NCBI GenBank assembly: GCA_963811605.1
Contig: CAWESA010000003.1
Span: 310,001-374,000, forward strand
Length of the DNA: 64,000 nucleotides
Direction: 5' to 3'
Origin: CAVQLX01 sp963811605
GTDB lineage: Bacteria > Desulfobacterota > Binatia > DP-6
Shown here: positions 56,581-63,869 of the stretch, one piece after another
How the letters are laid out: every line of letters begins with the position of its first letter
How positions within the stretch are numbered: position 1 is the first letter of the stretch
Notes under the pieces: model-generated
Seen by the model: the letters and a program-made list of their open reading frames with translations, nothing else
The model's database searches: none
What the model was told of the DNA's origin: nothing
Position numbers and translations under genes: made by a program

Positions 56581-57446
56581 GCGAGCCCGTGCACGAAGCG
56601 CGCGAACGCGGCGTCGAACGCATCGGGGCATTCGAGGAACGGGGCGTGGCCACCGGGGAACGTCTCGAGCCGGCCGTTCGGCAGGCGGGCGATGCTCCGG
56701 CGATTGAACCACAGGGGATTCAGGCGATCCGCGACCGACCAGGTGACGAGCACGGGACAGGCGATCCGCGGCAGGACGTCGGACAGGTCGTCTCCGGGCG
56801 TCGCGAAGCTCCGCCACGCTTGCGCCAGCAGGGGCGCCATCTCGCGCCCGGTGGCGACGATCCGGGCGCGCTGCGCAGCCGCCGGCGGCTCGCGCAGGAT
56901 GCCACGGTAGAGGGCCGCGAAGGCGCGCGGGAACCAGCGCGCATCCCGGGCGCCGAGGGCGAAGAACCCGGCGACGGCGCGCGTGACCAGGCGCTTCTGC
57001 ATGCCGTCGGGGACGAGGCCGGCGGGGTTGGCGGCGATGACACCGCGCACCCGGTCGGACATGGCCGCCGCGACGCGCAGTGCCGCCCCGCCGCCGATCG
57101 AGTTGCCGAGCAGGATGACGCGATCCAGCGACAGGGCGTCGAGGAGCATCCCGAGCAGGTCGCCGTAGCGCGCGCTGCTGGGCGGCAGGCGGTCGTCGCC
57201 GGAGCGCCCGTGCCCCGGCCAGTCTACCGCCAGCACCCGGAAGCGGTCGCGCTGGCGGGCGCGAAAGGCCGCGAAGTCACCGGCGCCGTGGGCGACGGCG
57301 TGCAGGCAGACGATCGCATCGCCGGTGCCGTCGTCGTCGACGGCCAGGCGGACGCCGTCCACCTCGACGATCCGCGCCGCGGCGCCTGCGCCGACCCGTG
57401 CGCGGGGCGGGGGCTCGAGGGCCGGAGCGCATGCGTTCGTCGTCAT
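56577..57446 (-). CDS. Alpha/beta-fold hydrolase
   Basis: 289 residues from ATG 57446 (GGGAGG 6 nt upstream). Strand/loop VCLHAVAHGAG, nucleophile elbow LLGNSIGGG with Ser, the acid in SVADRLNP and catalytic His in FPGGHAPFLE complete the triad. It resembles esterases and dienelactone/C-C hydrolases. Substrate unknown. It is followed by its probable TetR regulator, and its promoter carries a TetR-like palindrome. Confidence 0.88.
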   Translation of the reverse strand: MTTNACAPALEPPPRARVGAGAAARIVEVDGVRLAVDDDGTGDAIVCLHAVAHGAGDFAAFRARQRDRFRVLAVDWPGHGRSGDDRLPPSSARYGDLLGMLLDALSLDRVILLGNSIGGGAALRVAAAMSDRVRGVIAANPAGLVPDGMQKRLVTRAVAGFFALGARDARWFPRAFAALYRGILREPPAAAQRARIVATGREMAPLLAQAWRSFATPGDDLSDVLPRIACPVLVTWSVADRLNPLWFNRRSIARLPNGRLETFPGGHAPFLECPDAFDAAFARFVHGLA

Positions 57447-57475
57447 GGTTGACCTCCCGTCGATCGGCACGTCGA

Positions 57476-57495
57476 TAGTGATAGATCCATTACTA
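57476..57495. promoter_or_regulatory. TetR-type operator in the hydrolase promoter
   Basis: TAGTGATAGATCCATTACTA is an imperfect palindrome (8 of 10 pairs). It covers the -10 box of the hydrolase promoter, so the downstream TetR protein is the likely binder. Confidence 0.55.
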
Positions 57496-57516
57496 ATGCC
57501 GGCGGCGCCCAGTCAA
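57489..57516 (-). promoter_or_regulatory. Promoter of the hydrolase-TetR operon
   Basis: TTGACT (57516-57511), 16-nt spacer, AGTAAT (57494-57489) on the minus strand. Leader about 36 nt with a ribosome binding site. Confidence 0.5.
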
Positions 57517-57637
57517 GGCGGCGGTCCCGGGCGCGCGCGTCGGGCGGATGTCGCGTCTTCGTCTACTCGCGGCGATCAGCCGCGCCACCGCTGACGCGCG
57601 ACGGGCGCGGCAGCTAGGCGGTCCGGCGCTGCACGCG

Positions 57638-57837
57638 ATGCCCGACCCGACGACCGACGCTCGCATGACCGAGGACGACGAGTTCCTGGCCATCGCCGGC
57701 TGGTCTGGTCACATCCCGGGATGAATGGCTGGTACAAGAACGCGCACGGACGGGTCCTCGTGACATCGCCCTGGCGTCTCGAGGACTACTGGCGCTGGAC
57801 CCGGAGCCCGGACCTCGCAGACTACCAGGTGCGCTGA
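57638..57837 (+). other. Possible degenerate small reading frames
   Basis: An ATG at 57638 opens 28 codons ending TGA 57722-57724. A second ATG at 57721 (overlapping, ATGA) opens 38 codons (NAHGRVLVTSPWRLEDYWRW) ending TGA 57835-57837. The aromatic content of the second looks protein-like and the two together may be one gene split by a frameshift. No family was recognised and no ribosome binding site is clear. The rest of 57447-57939 holds the hydrolase promoter and nothing else recognisable. Confidence 0.25.
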
Positions 57838-57939
57838 TGCCCGGCGCGCGCCCGGCGCCGATCGCCGCGGTTGCATGGCATCGCGGTGCGCCCCGCGCTA
57901 TGGTCGGCCAGCTCACGAGATCGCGTGGAGGAGTCGCGC

Positions 57940-59082
57940 ATGCACGTCGGGATGGGCGTCATCTTTCAGGGACAGGGTCCAGGCCGCACCGATCGCAACG
58001 TCTACCGCAACGAGCTCAGACTGGGTGACCTGGTGGAGCCGCTCGGCTTCGAGTCGTTGTGGGGGGTCGAGCACCACTTCACCGATTACACGATGTGTCC
58101 GGACGTCCTGCAGTACCTGACGTATTTCGCCGGGCGCACGAGAACGATCCAGCTCGGCTCGATGGTGGTCGTGCTGCCGTGGCACCAGCCGGTGCGCGTC
58201 GCCGAGCAGGTGGTCATGCTGGATCACCTGTCGAACGGGCGGTTCATCCTCGGCATCGGCCGCGGGCTCGGGCGGGTCGAGTTCGAGGGCTTCGGCGTGA
58301 ACCAGGAGGACAGCCGCGCGATGTTCGTCGAGGAGGCCCGGATGATCCTCGAGGGGCTCGAGCGCGGCTACGTCGAGTTCGACGGCACGTTCGTGAAGCA
58401 GGCCCGGCGCGAGCTCCGCCCGCGACCGTTCAAGTCGTTCCGTGGCCGCACCTACGCCGCCGCGGTCTCGCCCGAGTCGTCGCAGATCATGGCGAAGCTC
58501 GGCATCGGCATCCTGATCATCCCGCAGAAGCCGTGGGAGGTGGTGGCGGTCGAGCTGAACGACTACCGTCAGACGTACCAGGACGTGAACGGCGTCGATG
58601 CGCCGCCGCCCGTCGTCGGCGGCTGGACCTACTGCGACGAGAACGCGGACCGGGCGGAGGAGCATGCCCGCGCCTACATCGGCGAGTACTGGCGCTCCGT
58701 GGTGCGGCACTACGAGCTGATCGGCGATCACCTGACCAAGCTGAAGGGCTACGAGTCGTACCGGACGGTGCAGGAGATGACGACCGCGCCCGGCGGGGTC
58801 GATGCGACGACCGAGTTCTTCCTCGGCCTGCAGGTCTGGGGGACGCCGGAGCAGTGCTACCAGCGCATCCTCGACATCCAGAAGCGCACCGGCGCCGAGG
58901 CGTTCAACGGCATCTTCAGCTACGGCGGCATGCCCTACGACCTGGCGGAGTCCAGCATCCGTCTGTTCGCGTCCGAGGTGATGCCCGAGCTGCGCAAGCG
59001 GGTGCCGCTCGAGGATCAGCTCATCGCGCGCGCCGGGATCGGGGCGGCGGCCGACGCGAGCGCGTTCCGGCTGCCGGTCTGA
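57940..59082 (+). CDS. LLM-class flavin-dependent oxidoreductase
   Basis: 380 residues from ATG 57940 (GGAGGAG 6 nt upstream). N-terminal barrel with GFESLWGVEHHFTDY, then TRTIQLGSMVVVLPWHQPVRVAEQ, and DHLSNGRFILGIGRGLGRVEFEGFG, typical of bacterial-luciferase-like monooxygenases (F420 or FMN). The catalytic-type His pair is in EHHF. It probably oxidises a small organic substrate such as a hydrocarbon derivative; the substrate is unknown. It converges on the ECF sigma gene. Confidence 0.92.
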   Translation: MHVGMGVIFQGQGPGRTDRNVYRNELRLGDLVEPLGFESLWGVEHHFTDYTMCPDVLQYLTYFAGRTRTIQLGSMVVVLPWHQPVRVAEQVVMLDHLSNGRFILGIGRGLGRVEFEGFGVNQEDSRAMFVEEARMILEGLERGYVEFDGTFVKQARRELRPRPFKSFRGRTYAAAVSPESSQIMAKLGIGILIIPQKPWEVVAVELNDYRQTYQDVNGVDAPPPVVGGWTYCDENADRAEEHARAYIGEYWRSVVRHYELIGDHLTKLKGYESYRTVQEMTTAPGGVDATTEFFLGLQVWGTPEQCYQRILDIQKRTGAEAFNGIFSYGGMPYDLAESSIRLFASEVMPELRKRVPLEDQLIARAGIGAAADASAFRLPV

Positions 59083-59100
59083 CGGGCGGCGCCGGCCGCG

Positions 59101-60375
59101 TCACGAGGGTAGCTCCGCCAGCCGGCGTTCGAGAAACCGGCGCTCCTGCTCCTGGCGCGAGAGCGCGAGCGCTCGCTCGTAGGAGACGCGCGCGTCCGCG
59201 GTCCGGCCCAGGCGGCGGCACAGGTCGGCGCGCGCCGCGTGTGCGAACTGGTACTCCGCCAGGTCGCCGCGCGCGAGGATCGCGTCGACGAGGACCAGTC
59301 CCGCCCGGGGTCCGTCCCGCATCGCCACCGCGACGGCGCGGTTCAGCTCGACGACCGGCGACGGGTCGGCCCGCATCAGGACGTCGTACAGTCCGACGAT
59401 CTCGCTCCAGTCGGTCGCGGCGGCGCTCGCGGCCTGGGCGTGCACCGCGGCGATCGCACCCTGGATCGAGTACGGGCCGAAGCGACGCGACGAGAGCGCA
59501 CGCTGGACGAGTCGGACGCCCTCGGCGATGAGGGCGCGATTCCACCGCGAGCGATCCTGGTCCTCGAGCAGGATCAGGTCGCCGGCCGGAGACGTCCGGG
59601 CGATGCGCCGCGACTCGTGCAGGAGCATCAGCCCGAGGAGGCCGATCGCCTCTGGCTCCGGGAGGAGCTCGATCAGGAGACGCCCCAGGCGGATCGCCTC
59701 GCCGGAGAGGTCGGGCCGGGTGAGGGAATCGCCGGACGACGCCAGATAGCCCTCGTTGAAGACGAGATAGATCACGTGCAACACGGCGTCGAGCCGTTCC
59801 GGAAGCTCGGTGAGCGAGGGGACCTGGTAGGGAATGCCCGCATCCCGGATCTTGGCCTTCGCGCGTACGATGCGCTGGGCCACGGTGGGCGTCGCGGTGA
59901 GAAACGCGCGCGCGACTTCCTCGGTCGTGAGACCGCACACCTCCCGCAGGGTCAGCGCCACCTGGACCTCGGGCCGCAGGGCCGGATGGCAGCACGTGAA
60001 GACGAGGCGCAGGCGATCGTCCTCGACGTCGTCGACCTCGCGCGCGACGGCCTCGCTGGCCTCGGCGGCCAGGCGCTCGGCGAGCTCTCCCTGGGCCGCG
60101 TCGAAGCGGGCCCGCCGGCGGAGCACGTCGATGGCCTTGAAGCGGCCGGTCGAGACCAGCCACGCCCGGGGATTGGTGGGCTCGCCATCACGGGCCCAGC
60201 GCTCGGCCGCCGCGGCGAAGGCATCGTGCAGGGCCTCCTCGGCGAGATCGAAGTCGCCGAGCAACCTGATCAGTGTGGCCAGGACTCGCCGCGAGTCCGA
60301 GCGGTACACGGCATCGACCCGCGCGCGTGCGCGCGCCGCCGCGTCGGCGTTCACCAGCTCCGTGCCCTCGGCCAT
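59101..60375 (-). CDS. ECF sigma factor, ECF42-like, with C-terminal TPR-like domain
   Basis: 424 residues from ATG 60375, overlapping the DGPF gene by 25 nt. Region 2 (LLGDFDLAEEALHDAFAAA to NPRAWLVSTGRFKAIDVLRRR), region 4 (LREVCGLTTEEVARAFLTATPTVAQRIVRAKAKIR), then a long helical C-terminal domain with VIYLVFNEGY and repeats typical of the DUF6596/ECF42 group. ECF42 factors are known to be linked to DGPF-domain genes, as here, and the C-terminal domain replaces an anti-sigma factor in control. A GGTCGA-N17-CGACTA motif before the DGPF gene suggests autoregulation. Confidence 0.92.
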   Translation of the reverse strand: MAEGTELVNADAAARARARVDAVYRSDSRRVLATLIRLLGDFDLAEEALHDAFAAAAERWARDGEPTNPRAWLVSTGRFKAIDVLRRRARFDAAQGELAERLAAEASEAVAREVDDVEDDRLRLVFTCCHPALRPEVQVALTLREVCGLTTEEVARAFLTATPTVAQRIVRAKAKIRDAGIPYQVPSLTELPERLDAVLHVIYLVFNEGYLASSGDSLTRPDLSGEAIRLGRLLIELLPEPEAIGLLGLMLLHESRRIARTSPAGDLILLEDQDRSRWNRALIAEGVRLVQRALSSRRFGPYSIQGAIAAVHAQAASAAATDWSEIVGLYDVLMRADPSPVVELNRAVAVAMRDGPRAGLVLVDAILARGDLAEYQFAHAARADLCRRLGRTADARVSYERALALSRQEQERRFLERRLAELPS

Positions 60376-60728
60376 GGCTTCATGGCGTCCCGGATGGGAC
60401 GGATCTCGACGCTGCCCAGACGGGCGGGCGGGATTCGCGACGCCACCTGGATGGCCTCGTTCAGGTCGCGTGCGTCGACGACGTAGAACCCGCCGAGCTG
60501 CTCCTTCGTCTCCGCGAAGGGGCCGTCGCTGAGCGCGAGCTTGCCGAGACGCATCCGGATCGTGGTGGCCGTCTCGACCGGCTGGAGCGCCTCCGAGGCG
60601 ACGAAGTAGCCCTCCGTGCGGAGGTCGTCCCGGTAGGCGAGGCATTCGTCCTGCAAGGCGGCGGCCTCGCCCCGGGACAGCGCGTCGAGCTTCGTCTCGT
60701 CGATGTAGACCAGGCACAGGTAGCGCAT
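60351..60728 (-). CDS. DGPF/YCII-family protein co-transcribed with the ECF factor
   Basis: 125 residues from ATG 60728. Starts MRYLCLVYIDET, with the DGPF motif in LSDGPFAETKEQLGGFYVVD and a YCII-type ferredoxin-like fold. The function is unknown. First gene of the operon with the ECF factor and 25-nt overlap. Putative ECF promoter 40 nt upstream (60768-60796). Confidence 0.92.
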   Translation of the reverse strand: MRYLCLVYIDETKLDALSRGEAAALQDECLAYRDDLRTEGYFVASEALQPVETATTIRMRLGKLALSDGPFAETKEQLGGFYVVDARDLNEAIQVASRIPPARLGSVEIRPIRDAMKPWPRARSW

Positions 60729-60759
60729 GGCTCCGCCCCCCCTGATAGCACGGCAGGTG

Positions 60760-60876
60760 TCACCGGATAGTCGTTCGCGGGAGACGGAAATCGACCCGAT
60801 TCGGGGGGACGAACGAGAGTATCCGCCCCCCTCGGCGATCGGGTGCACCGGCACGGATCAGGCACAGGTACTTCAT
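60760..60876 (-). pseudogene. Start-of-gene remnant of another DGPF protein
   Basis: ATG 60876 with GGGAGG upstream begins MKYLCLI, the usual start of DGPF proteins and a near copy of MRYLCLV in the next gene. The reading then turns into unrelated sequence and ends after 38 codons. The 30 bp upstream (60915-60943) also resembles the promoter of the intact DGPF gene. It looks like the 5' end of a deleted tandem copy. Confidence 0.5.
60768..60796 (-). promoter_or_regulatory. Putative ECF promoter of the DGPF-sigma operon
   Basis: GGTCGA (60796-60791), 17-nt spacer, CGACTA (60773-60768) on the minus strand. Matches the motif found at 60973 and 62977. Confidence 0.55.
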
Positions 60877-60914
60877 TGCGACCTCCCGTCGTGGTTCAAG
60901 GCGAGCATCCAGCA

Positions 60915-60943
60915 GATAGTCGTCCGGGAGCGCAGAATCGACG
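60915..60943 (-). promoter_or_regulatory. ECF-like promoter remnant of the truncated DGPF copy
   Basis: CGTCGA (60943-60938), 15-nt spacer, CGACTATC (60922-60915) on the minus strand. Spacing is 2 nt shorter than in the intact copies. Confidence 0.35.
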
Positions 60944-60972
60944 ATCGGCAGGCGCGTTCTCGCCGGCCGCCG

Positions 60973-61001
60973 TGTCGATCTCGTGCCCGGCCGTTCGACA
61001 A
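60973..61001 (+). promoter_or_regulatory. Putative ECF promoter of the BNR/MoaD pair
   Basis: TGTCGA (60973-60978), 17-nt spacer, CGACAA (60996-61001). Predicted leader about 35 nt to ATG 61044. Divergent from the truncated DGPF copy. Confidence 0.5.
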
Positions 61002-61043
61002 GCAGGCAGAGCGCAAAGGTCGGCTACGGAGGAGCATCGAGGC

Positions 61044-62159
61044 ATGGGTCGAGTCCGGGTACTGGTTGGCACGCGCAAGGGCGCGTTCGTTCTCGAGTCG
61101 GATGGCGCCCGCACGCGCTGGGACGTCAGCGGGCCGCACTTCGGCGGGTGGGAGATGTACCACCTGAAGGCTTCTCCCGCCGATCCGGACCGGATCTACG
61201 CCTCACAGGGCACCGGCTGGTTCGGGCAGCTGATCCAGCGCTCCGACGACGGCGGCAGGACCTGGGAGCCGGTGGGCAACCAGTTCGGGTACGACGGCAT
61301 CCCGGGCACCCACCTGTGGTACGACGGGACGCCGCATCCCTGGGAGTTCGCGCGGGTGTGGCACCTCGAGCCGTCGCCCACGGACCCCGACACCGTCTAC
61401 GCAGGGGTCGAGGACGCCGCGCTGTTTCGCTCGACCGACGCGGGTCGCACCTGGCGCGAGCTCGCCGGCCTCCGGACCCACGACTCGGCACCCTCGTGGC
61501 AGCCGGGCGCGGGCGGGATGTGCCTGCACACGGTCATCCTCGATCCGTCCGATGCGGGGCGCATCTTCGTGGCCATCTCGTCGGCGGGGGCCTTCCGCAG
61601 CGACGATGGCGGGCTCACGTGGCGGCCGATCAACCGCGGGCTCACGTCGGAGGGCATCCCCGATCCGCACGCCGAGGTGGGCCACTGCGTGCACCGCATC
61701 GCCATGCACCCGTCGCGGCCGCGCGTGCTGTTCATGCAGAAGCACTGGGACGTCATGCGGAGCGACGACGGTGGGGAGTCGTGGCAGGAGGTGAGCGGCA
61801 ACCTGCCGAGCGATTTCGGCTTCCCGATCGACGTCCATGCACACGAGCCGGACACCGTCTACGTGGTGCCGATCAAGAGCGACTCGGAGCACTATCCGCC
61901 CGACGGCAGGCTGCGTGTCTACCGCAGCCGCACCGGCGGGCACGAGTGGGAGGCGCTCACGACCGGGTTGCCGCAGCGCGACTGCTACGTGAACGTCCTG
62001 CGCGACGCGATGTCGGTCGATGCGCTCGATCCGTGTGGCGTGTACTTCGGCACCACCGGGGGCCAGGTGTACGTGTCGGCCGATGCGGGCGACCGCTGGA
62101 CCCCCATCGTGCGCGATCTGCCCGCCGTGCTGTCCGTCGAGGTCCAGACGCTGTCATGA
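61044..62159 (+). CDS. BNR/sialidase-like beta-propeller protein
   Basis: 371 residues from ATG 61044. At least five Asp-box/BNR units are visible: SDDGGRTWEPV, STDAGRTWREL, SDDGGLTWRPI, SDDGGESWQEV, and SADAGDRWTPI, the pattern of six-bladed propellers. No signal peptide, so cytosolic, unlike true sialidases. The enzymatic residues of sialidases (Arg triad) are not evident. Its stop overlaps the ATG of the MoaD-like gene (ATGA). An ECF-type promoter motif precedes it. Function unknown; a binding or scaffold role is possible. Confidence 0.87.
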   Translation: MGRVRVLVGTRKGAFVLESDGARTRWDVSGPHFGGWEMYHLKASPADPDRIYASQGTGWFGQLIQRSDDGGRTWEPVGNQFGYDGIPGTHLWYDGTPHPWEFARVWHLEPSPTDPDTVYAGVEDAALFRSTDAGRTWRELAGLRTHDSAPSWQPGAGGMCLHTVILDPSDAGRIFVAISSAGAFRSDDGGLTWRPINRGLTSEGIPDPHAEVGHCVHRIAMHPSRPRVLFMQKHWDVMRSDDGGESWQEVSGNLPSDFGFPIDVHAHEPDTVYVVPIKSDSEHYPPDGRLRVYRSRTGGHEWEALTTGLPQRDCYVNVLRDAMSVDALDPCGVYFGTTGGQVYVSADAGDRWTPIVRDLPAVLSVEVQTLS

Positions 62160-62452
62160 TCCGCGTGGTGCTCCCGGCGCATCTGCGCAAGCTGGCGCGC
62201 GTCGACGGCGAGGTCTCGGTCGACCTGACGGGGCCGGTCACGCAGCGTGCCGTCCTCGACGTGCTCGAGGCGCGCTACCCGGCGCTGCGCGGAACGATCC
62301 GCGATCACACCACACAGAAACGCCGGCCGCTGGTGCGCTTCTTCGCCTGCGGGCAGGACGTGTCGAACGAGCCGCCCGACTCGGCGTTGCCCGACGCCGT
62401 CGCGTGCGGCGCCGAGCCGTTTCTGGTCGTCGGAGCGATGGCGGGCGGGTGA
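62156..62452 (+). CDS. MoaD/ThiS-family ubiquitin-like protein
   Basis: 98 residues. Beta-grasp pattern (IRVVLPAHLRKLA, LEARYPALRGTI, RPLVRFFACGQDV) and a terminal Gly-Gly (AMAGG), the hallmark of sulfur-carrier proteins activated by an E1-like enzyme. Tightly coupled to the BNR-propeller gene (ATGA overlap). No MoeB/ThiF-like activating enzyme, MoaE or JAMM protease is in the window, so the partner must be elsewhere if the diglycine is used. Confidence 0.83.
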   Translation: MIRVVLPAHLRKLARVDGEVSVDLTGPVTQRAVLDVLEARYPALRGTIRDHTTQKRRPLVRFFACGQDVSNEPPDSALPDAVACGAEPFLVVGAMAGG

Positions 62453-62555
62453 GCAGGTCACGGGTAGGGCCGGCATCGTCGGGACACGGGCTTGACCCAG
62501 CAGCCAGGGTCGCCATCAAGGTCGGACGACGAGACGCGAGATCGAGGAGAAGGTC

Positions 62556-62918
62556 ATGTCGTACGTCCTGCTGGTCCTGGAACGCGAAGACAGAACGGAG
62601 TGGCCCCCGGCGAAGGCGCGCCACGCCCACGAGAGCATGGTGCGCTTCCGCGAAGCCCTGGAGCGTCGCGGCCTGCTCAAGGCGAGCGAGGCATTGCGTC
62701 CCGCCTCGGAGGGCGTGCGGCTCGAGGTGCGCGCTGGCAAGCGGCTCGTCGTCGACGGGCCGTTCGCGGAATCCAAGGAGATCGTGGGTGGCTTCTTCCT
62801 GCTCGACTGCGCGACGCGAGACGCCGCGGTCGCCATCGCCAGCGAGTGTCCGGCGACCGAGTGGGCGACCGTCGAGGTGCGCGAGGTCGGCCACAGCTGC
62901 CTGCCCGACGGGGTCTGA
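62556..62918 (+). CDS. DGPF/YCII-family protein
   Basis: 120 residues from ATG 62556 (GAGGAG upstream). MSYVLLVLEREDR at the start and VVDGPFAESKEIVGGFFLLD carry the DGPF signature. Lies 103 nt after the MoaD-like gene on the same strand. Upstream a TTGACC box (62492-62497) suggests a sigma-70 promoter; no clear ECF motif was found. Confidence 0.9.
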   Translation: MSYVLLVLEREDRTEWPPAKARHAHESMVRFREALERRGLLKASEALRPASEGVRLEVRAGKRLVVDGPFAESKEIVGGFFLLDCATRDAAVAIASECPATEWATVEVREVGHSCLPDGV

Positions 62919-62976
62919 GTCCGCACCGCCCGAGCCGTCTTCCCGGACCGCGGCACCTCGTCGGGAGCGTGCGGCC

Positions 62977-63005
62977 TGTCGATCCGGTCGGCCCTCCTTC
63001 GACTA
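62977..63005 (+). promoter_or_regulatory. Putative ECF promoter of the distal DGPF gene
   Basis: TGTCGA (62977-62982), 17-nt spacer, CGACTA (63000-63005). Same spacing as at 60768 and 60973. Confidence 0.55.
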
Positions 63006-63080
63006 GGGGTGAGAACCGGCCGCGAGGCGCGAGACGCTCCCGAGGCCGCCGTCGAAGCGACAGCAGAAGGAGACGCGACG

Positions 63081-63512
63081 ATGCGATTCATGGTGCTGGT
63101 CAAGGCGGACACGAACTCGGAAGCGGGCGTCATGCCGAGCGCCGAGCTCGTGTCCGCGATGGGAGACTTCAACGAGCAGCTACTGAAGGCCGGCGTGTTG
63201 CTTGCAGCCGACGGACTGCATCCGAGCGCGAAGGGCGCGCGCATCAAGTTCTCGGGCAAGACGCGAGTCGTGACCGATGGACCGTTTCCCGAGATCAAGG
63301 AGCTGCTGGCCGGATACTGGCTGATCCAGGTCCCATCGAAGGCGGACGCGATCGAGTGGATCTCGCGCGCGCCCTTCGGTGATGGCGAGGAGCTCGAGAT
63401 CCGCCAGGTCTTCGATGCGTCCGATTTTCCGGCCGACGTGCTCCCGCCCGAGGAGGCCGCCCGCGAGGAGGCGATGCGGCAGCAGCTGCAGCGCCAGGCC
63501 GCCAAGGCGTAG
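63081..63512 (+). CDS. DGPF/YCII-family protein
   Basis: 143 residues from ATG 63081 (GAAGGAGA upstream). MRFMVLVKADTNSEAG, then VVTDGPFPEIKELLAGYWLI gives the DGPF motif, and a helical C-terminal extension follows (EEAAREEAMRQQLQRQ). Third intact member of the family in 3 kb. Possible ECF target by the upstream motif. Confidence 0.92.
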   Translation: MRFMVLVKADTNSEAGVMPSAELVSAMGDFNEQLLKAGVLLAADGLHPSAKGARIKFSGKTRVVTDGPFPEIKELLAGYWLIQVPSKADAIEWISRAPFGDGEELEIRQVFDASDFPADVLPPEEAAREEAMRQQLQRQAAKA

Positions 63513-63587
63513 GGGCGAACACCAGCGTCCCGCCCCACCGTCTGCCGAGCGTCCGCGGTCAGCCGTCTCGCCGCGGACGCTCGCCGA

Positions 63588-63869
63588 TCATGCCGGTCGC
63601 ACGATCAGCCGATAGAGCAGCAACAGAAGCACTGCGCCGAGCACGGCGGCGACGAGCCCGCCGACCGGACTCGCGCCGAGTCCGATCTCGCCGGCCAGGA
63701 AGCCGCCGACCCACGATCCGACGATGCCGAGCAGGATGGTCGCCACCCACCCGCCCGGATCCGGCCCCGGTGTCAGCAGCTTGGCGATCGTGCCGATCAC
63801 CAGCCCGATCACCGCGACGATCAGCAAGCCAATACCCGCACCCAGGCCCTCGCCCACTGCGTGCTCCAT
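63588..63869 (-). CDS. GlsB/YeaQ/YmgE-family small membrane protein
   Basis: 93 residues from ATG 63869 (AGGAGG about 8 nt upstream). Three transmembrane helices: LLIVAVIGLVIGTIAKLL, GWVATILLGIVGSWVGGFLAG, and VAAVLGAVLLLLLYRL. The second carries the glycine-rich pattern of this transglycosylase-associated family. Function unknown, often stress induced. The remaining 131 bp to the window end hold no recognisable feature. Confidence 0.87.
   Translation of the reverse strand: MEHAVGEGLGAGIGLLIVAVIGLVIGTIAKLLTPGPDPGGWVATILLGIVGSWVGGFLAGEIGLGASPVGGLVAAVLGAVLLLLLYRLIVRPA

Noticed and set aside
61044..62159. True sialidase
   Set aside because: Asp-box repeats are present but the catalytic Arg triad, Tyr/Glu pair and signal peptide of sialidases are not evident.
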